A stretch of DNA of 24,702 nt, from contig DJDD01000191.1 of NCBI GenBank assembly GCA_002430925.1, positions 1 to 24,702 on the forward strand. The letters run 5' to 3'. The notes below the pieces were generated by a model. It was not told where the DNA came from and did not search any database. It was given only the letters and a program-made list of their open reading frames with translations. The stretch comes from Flavobacteriales bacterium UBA5933. Its GTDB lineage: Bacteria > Bacteroidota > Bacteroidia > Flavobacteriales > Weeksellaceae. A program made the position numbers and the translations under genes. Position 1 is the first letter of the stretch, and each line of letters starts with the position of its first letter. Shown in pieces: positions 24,098 through 24,702 of the stretch.

Positions 24098-24448
24098 ATG
24101 GGACTATTTCAGTTTTTCATGGTTATTATCATGATATTAGGCGTATTATTAGTGTTAATCATATTATCTCAAAATCCTAAAGGAGGAGGGTTATCTTCTA
24201 CTTTCGGTGGCGGTGGTGGAAGCCAAATGTTTGGTGTTCAAAGAACAAATAAATTCTTAGATAACACTACATGGGGATTATTTATTGCTATTATTGTATT
24301 AATTATTGGAGCAAGTGCAACGCATCAAAATCCAAACAAAATTCCTACAATTAATCAAACGACAACTCAGCCAGCAAATAATTTACCTGCTCAACCTGCT
24401 GCTAATGGAGCAAGTCAAAATAATTTACCTGCTCAACCAAAAAAATAA
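24098..24448 (+). CDS. secG: Preprotein translocase subunit SecG
   Basis: SecG is the small, non-essential subunit of the SecYEG translocon in the inner membrane. The 116 residues show two transmembrane helices (about 3-24 and 53-75) joined by the conserved Gly-rich loop NPKGGGLSSTFGGGGGSQMFG and TNKFLDNTTW. This is the SecG hallmark. The tail after the second helix is Asn/Gln/Pro-rich and contains the heptapeptide NNLPAQP twice, which comes from an exact 21-bp DNA repeat. It begins 4 bases after the TPR gene and ends before a strong terminator, as the last gene of the operon. Confidence 0.95.
   Translation: MGLFQFFMVIIMILGVLLVLIILSQNPKGGGLSSTFGGGGGSQMFGVQRTNKFLDNTTWGLFIAIIVLIIGASATHQNPNKIPTINQTTTQPANNLPAQPAANGASQNNLPAQPKK
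24376..24438 (+). repeat. Exact 21-bp direct repeat within secG tail
   Basis: The same 21 bases (beginning AAATAATTTACC and ending GCTCAACC) occur at 24376-24396 and 24418-24438, 42 bases apart and so in frame. They encode NNLPAQP twice. This looks like a recent slippage-type duplication in the disordered C-terminus. Confidence 0.9.
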
Positions 24449-24472
24449 TTCAATTAAATTATATAATATAAT

Positions 24473-24505
24473 AAAAAAAGTCTCACAGTTTGTGAGACTT
24501 TTTTT
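24473..24505 (+). terminator. Rho-independent terminator of the sigma-54 activator - lptE - TPR - secG operon
   Basis: AAAAAAAGTCTCACA and TGTGAGACTTTTTTT form a 15-bp stem with a GTT loop, ending in a T-run. The flanking A- and T-runs make it symmetrical. It lies 24 bases after the secG stop. Confidence 0.9.
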
Positions 24506-24560
24506 ATTATTGAAAATATTGCATAATATTTGATAACCTCACCGTTTAACTTTCAATTAA

Positions 24561-24702
24561 ATGAAAAAAATTATAGCATTATTACTATTATTAATTAATT
24601 TAGGCTTTATTTCATGTAGTGCCCAATTAAAGAATAGAGTAAAAACAAATAATTATAAATTAATTACTACATTCAGATCTAAAAATAATTACCCAACTAT
24701 TT
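24561..24702 (+). CDS. Lipoprotein, N-terminal part (runs off the window end)
   Basis: The frame opens at the ATG at 24561 and is still open at the last base, giving about 47 residues. They begin with a lipoprotein signal: MKK, a Leu/Ile-rich helix, then the lipobox FISC (16-19, acylated C19), followed by SAQLKNRVKTNNYK. The rest is missing, so no family can be given. It lies after the secG terminator, so it should have its own promoter; no exact TANNTTTG box was found in the gap. Confidence 0.75.
   Translation, partial: MKKIIALLLLLINLGFISCSAQLKNRVKTNNYKLITTFRSKNNYPTI

Overview
The window is AT-rich (roughly 30% GC by eye) and comes from a Flavobacteriia bacterium (phylum Bacteroidota). The evidence is the type IX secretion/gliding cluster gldK-gldL-gldM-gldN, a transketolase split into two genes, promoters fitting the Bacteroidota TANNTTTG -7 box, and the gene order sigma-54 activator - lptE - TPR protein - secG. 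The genus cannot be fixed from the sequence alone.

Region 1 (1-7400) is accessory. It opens with a ~115-bp structured repeat (33-150) and closes with a near-identical, same-orientation copy (7162-7278). A third, diverged and inverted copy lies at 6904-7013. Between them are: a tight three-gene cassette (336-3851) of a four-helix membrane protein with a large extracytoplasmic coiled coil, a P-loop GTPase-like protein, and a coiled-coil protein with one transmembrane helix; a membrane-anchored GH25 lysozyme-like protein; a secreted protein of unknown function; an AlkB-family 2-oxoglutarate/Fe(II) dioxygenase; and a small protein whose real start codon seems to be lost or non-canonical. The GTPase cassette is the best candidate for an undescribed system.

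Region 2 (7400-10280) holds the two halves of transketolase in one transcription unit ended by a strong terminator, then a PAS-LuxR regulator. A bidirectional terminator separates that regulator from the convergent gld operon.

Region 3 (10288-18850, minus strand) reads topA -> arginase-fold protein -> gldK -> gldL -> gldM -> gldN. The arginase-like protein has lost most metal ligands and looks like a pseudoenzyme. GldL and GldM form the proton-driven T9SS motor, and GldK and GldN form the periplasmic/outer-membrane ring.

Region 4 (18873-24702) begins with a minus-strand polytopic membrane protein whose terminator overlaps the topA promoter. It continues on the plus strand with miaB (tRNA modification), a sigma-54 enhancer-binding protein without a receiver domain, lptE (LPS export), a TPR protein and secG (Sec translocon), closed by a terminator. 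The start of a lipoprotein gene runs off the end. No tRNA, rRNA, CRISPR array or transposase gene was seen.
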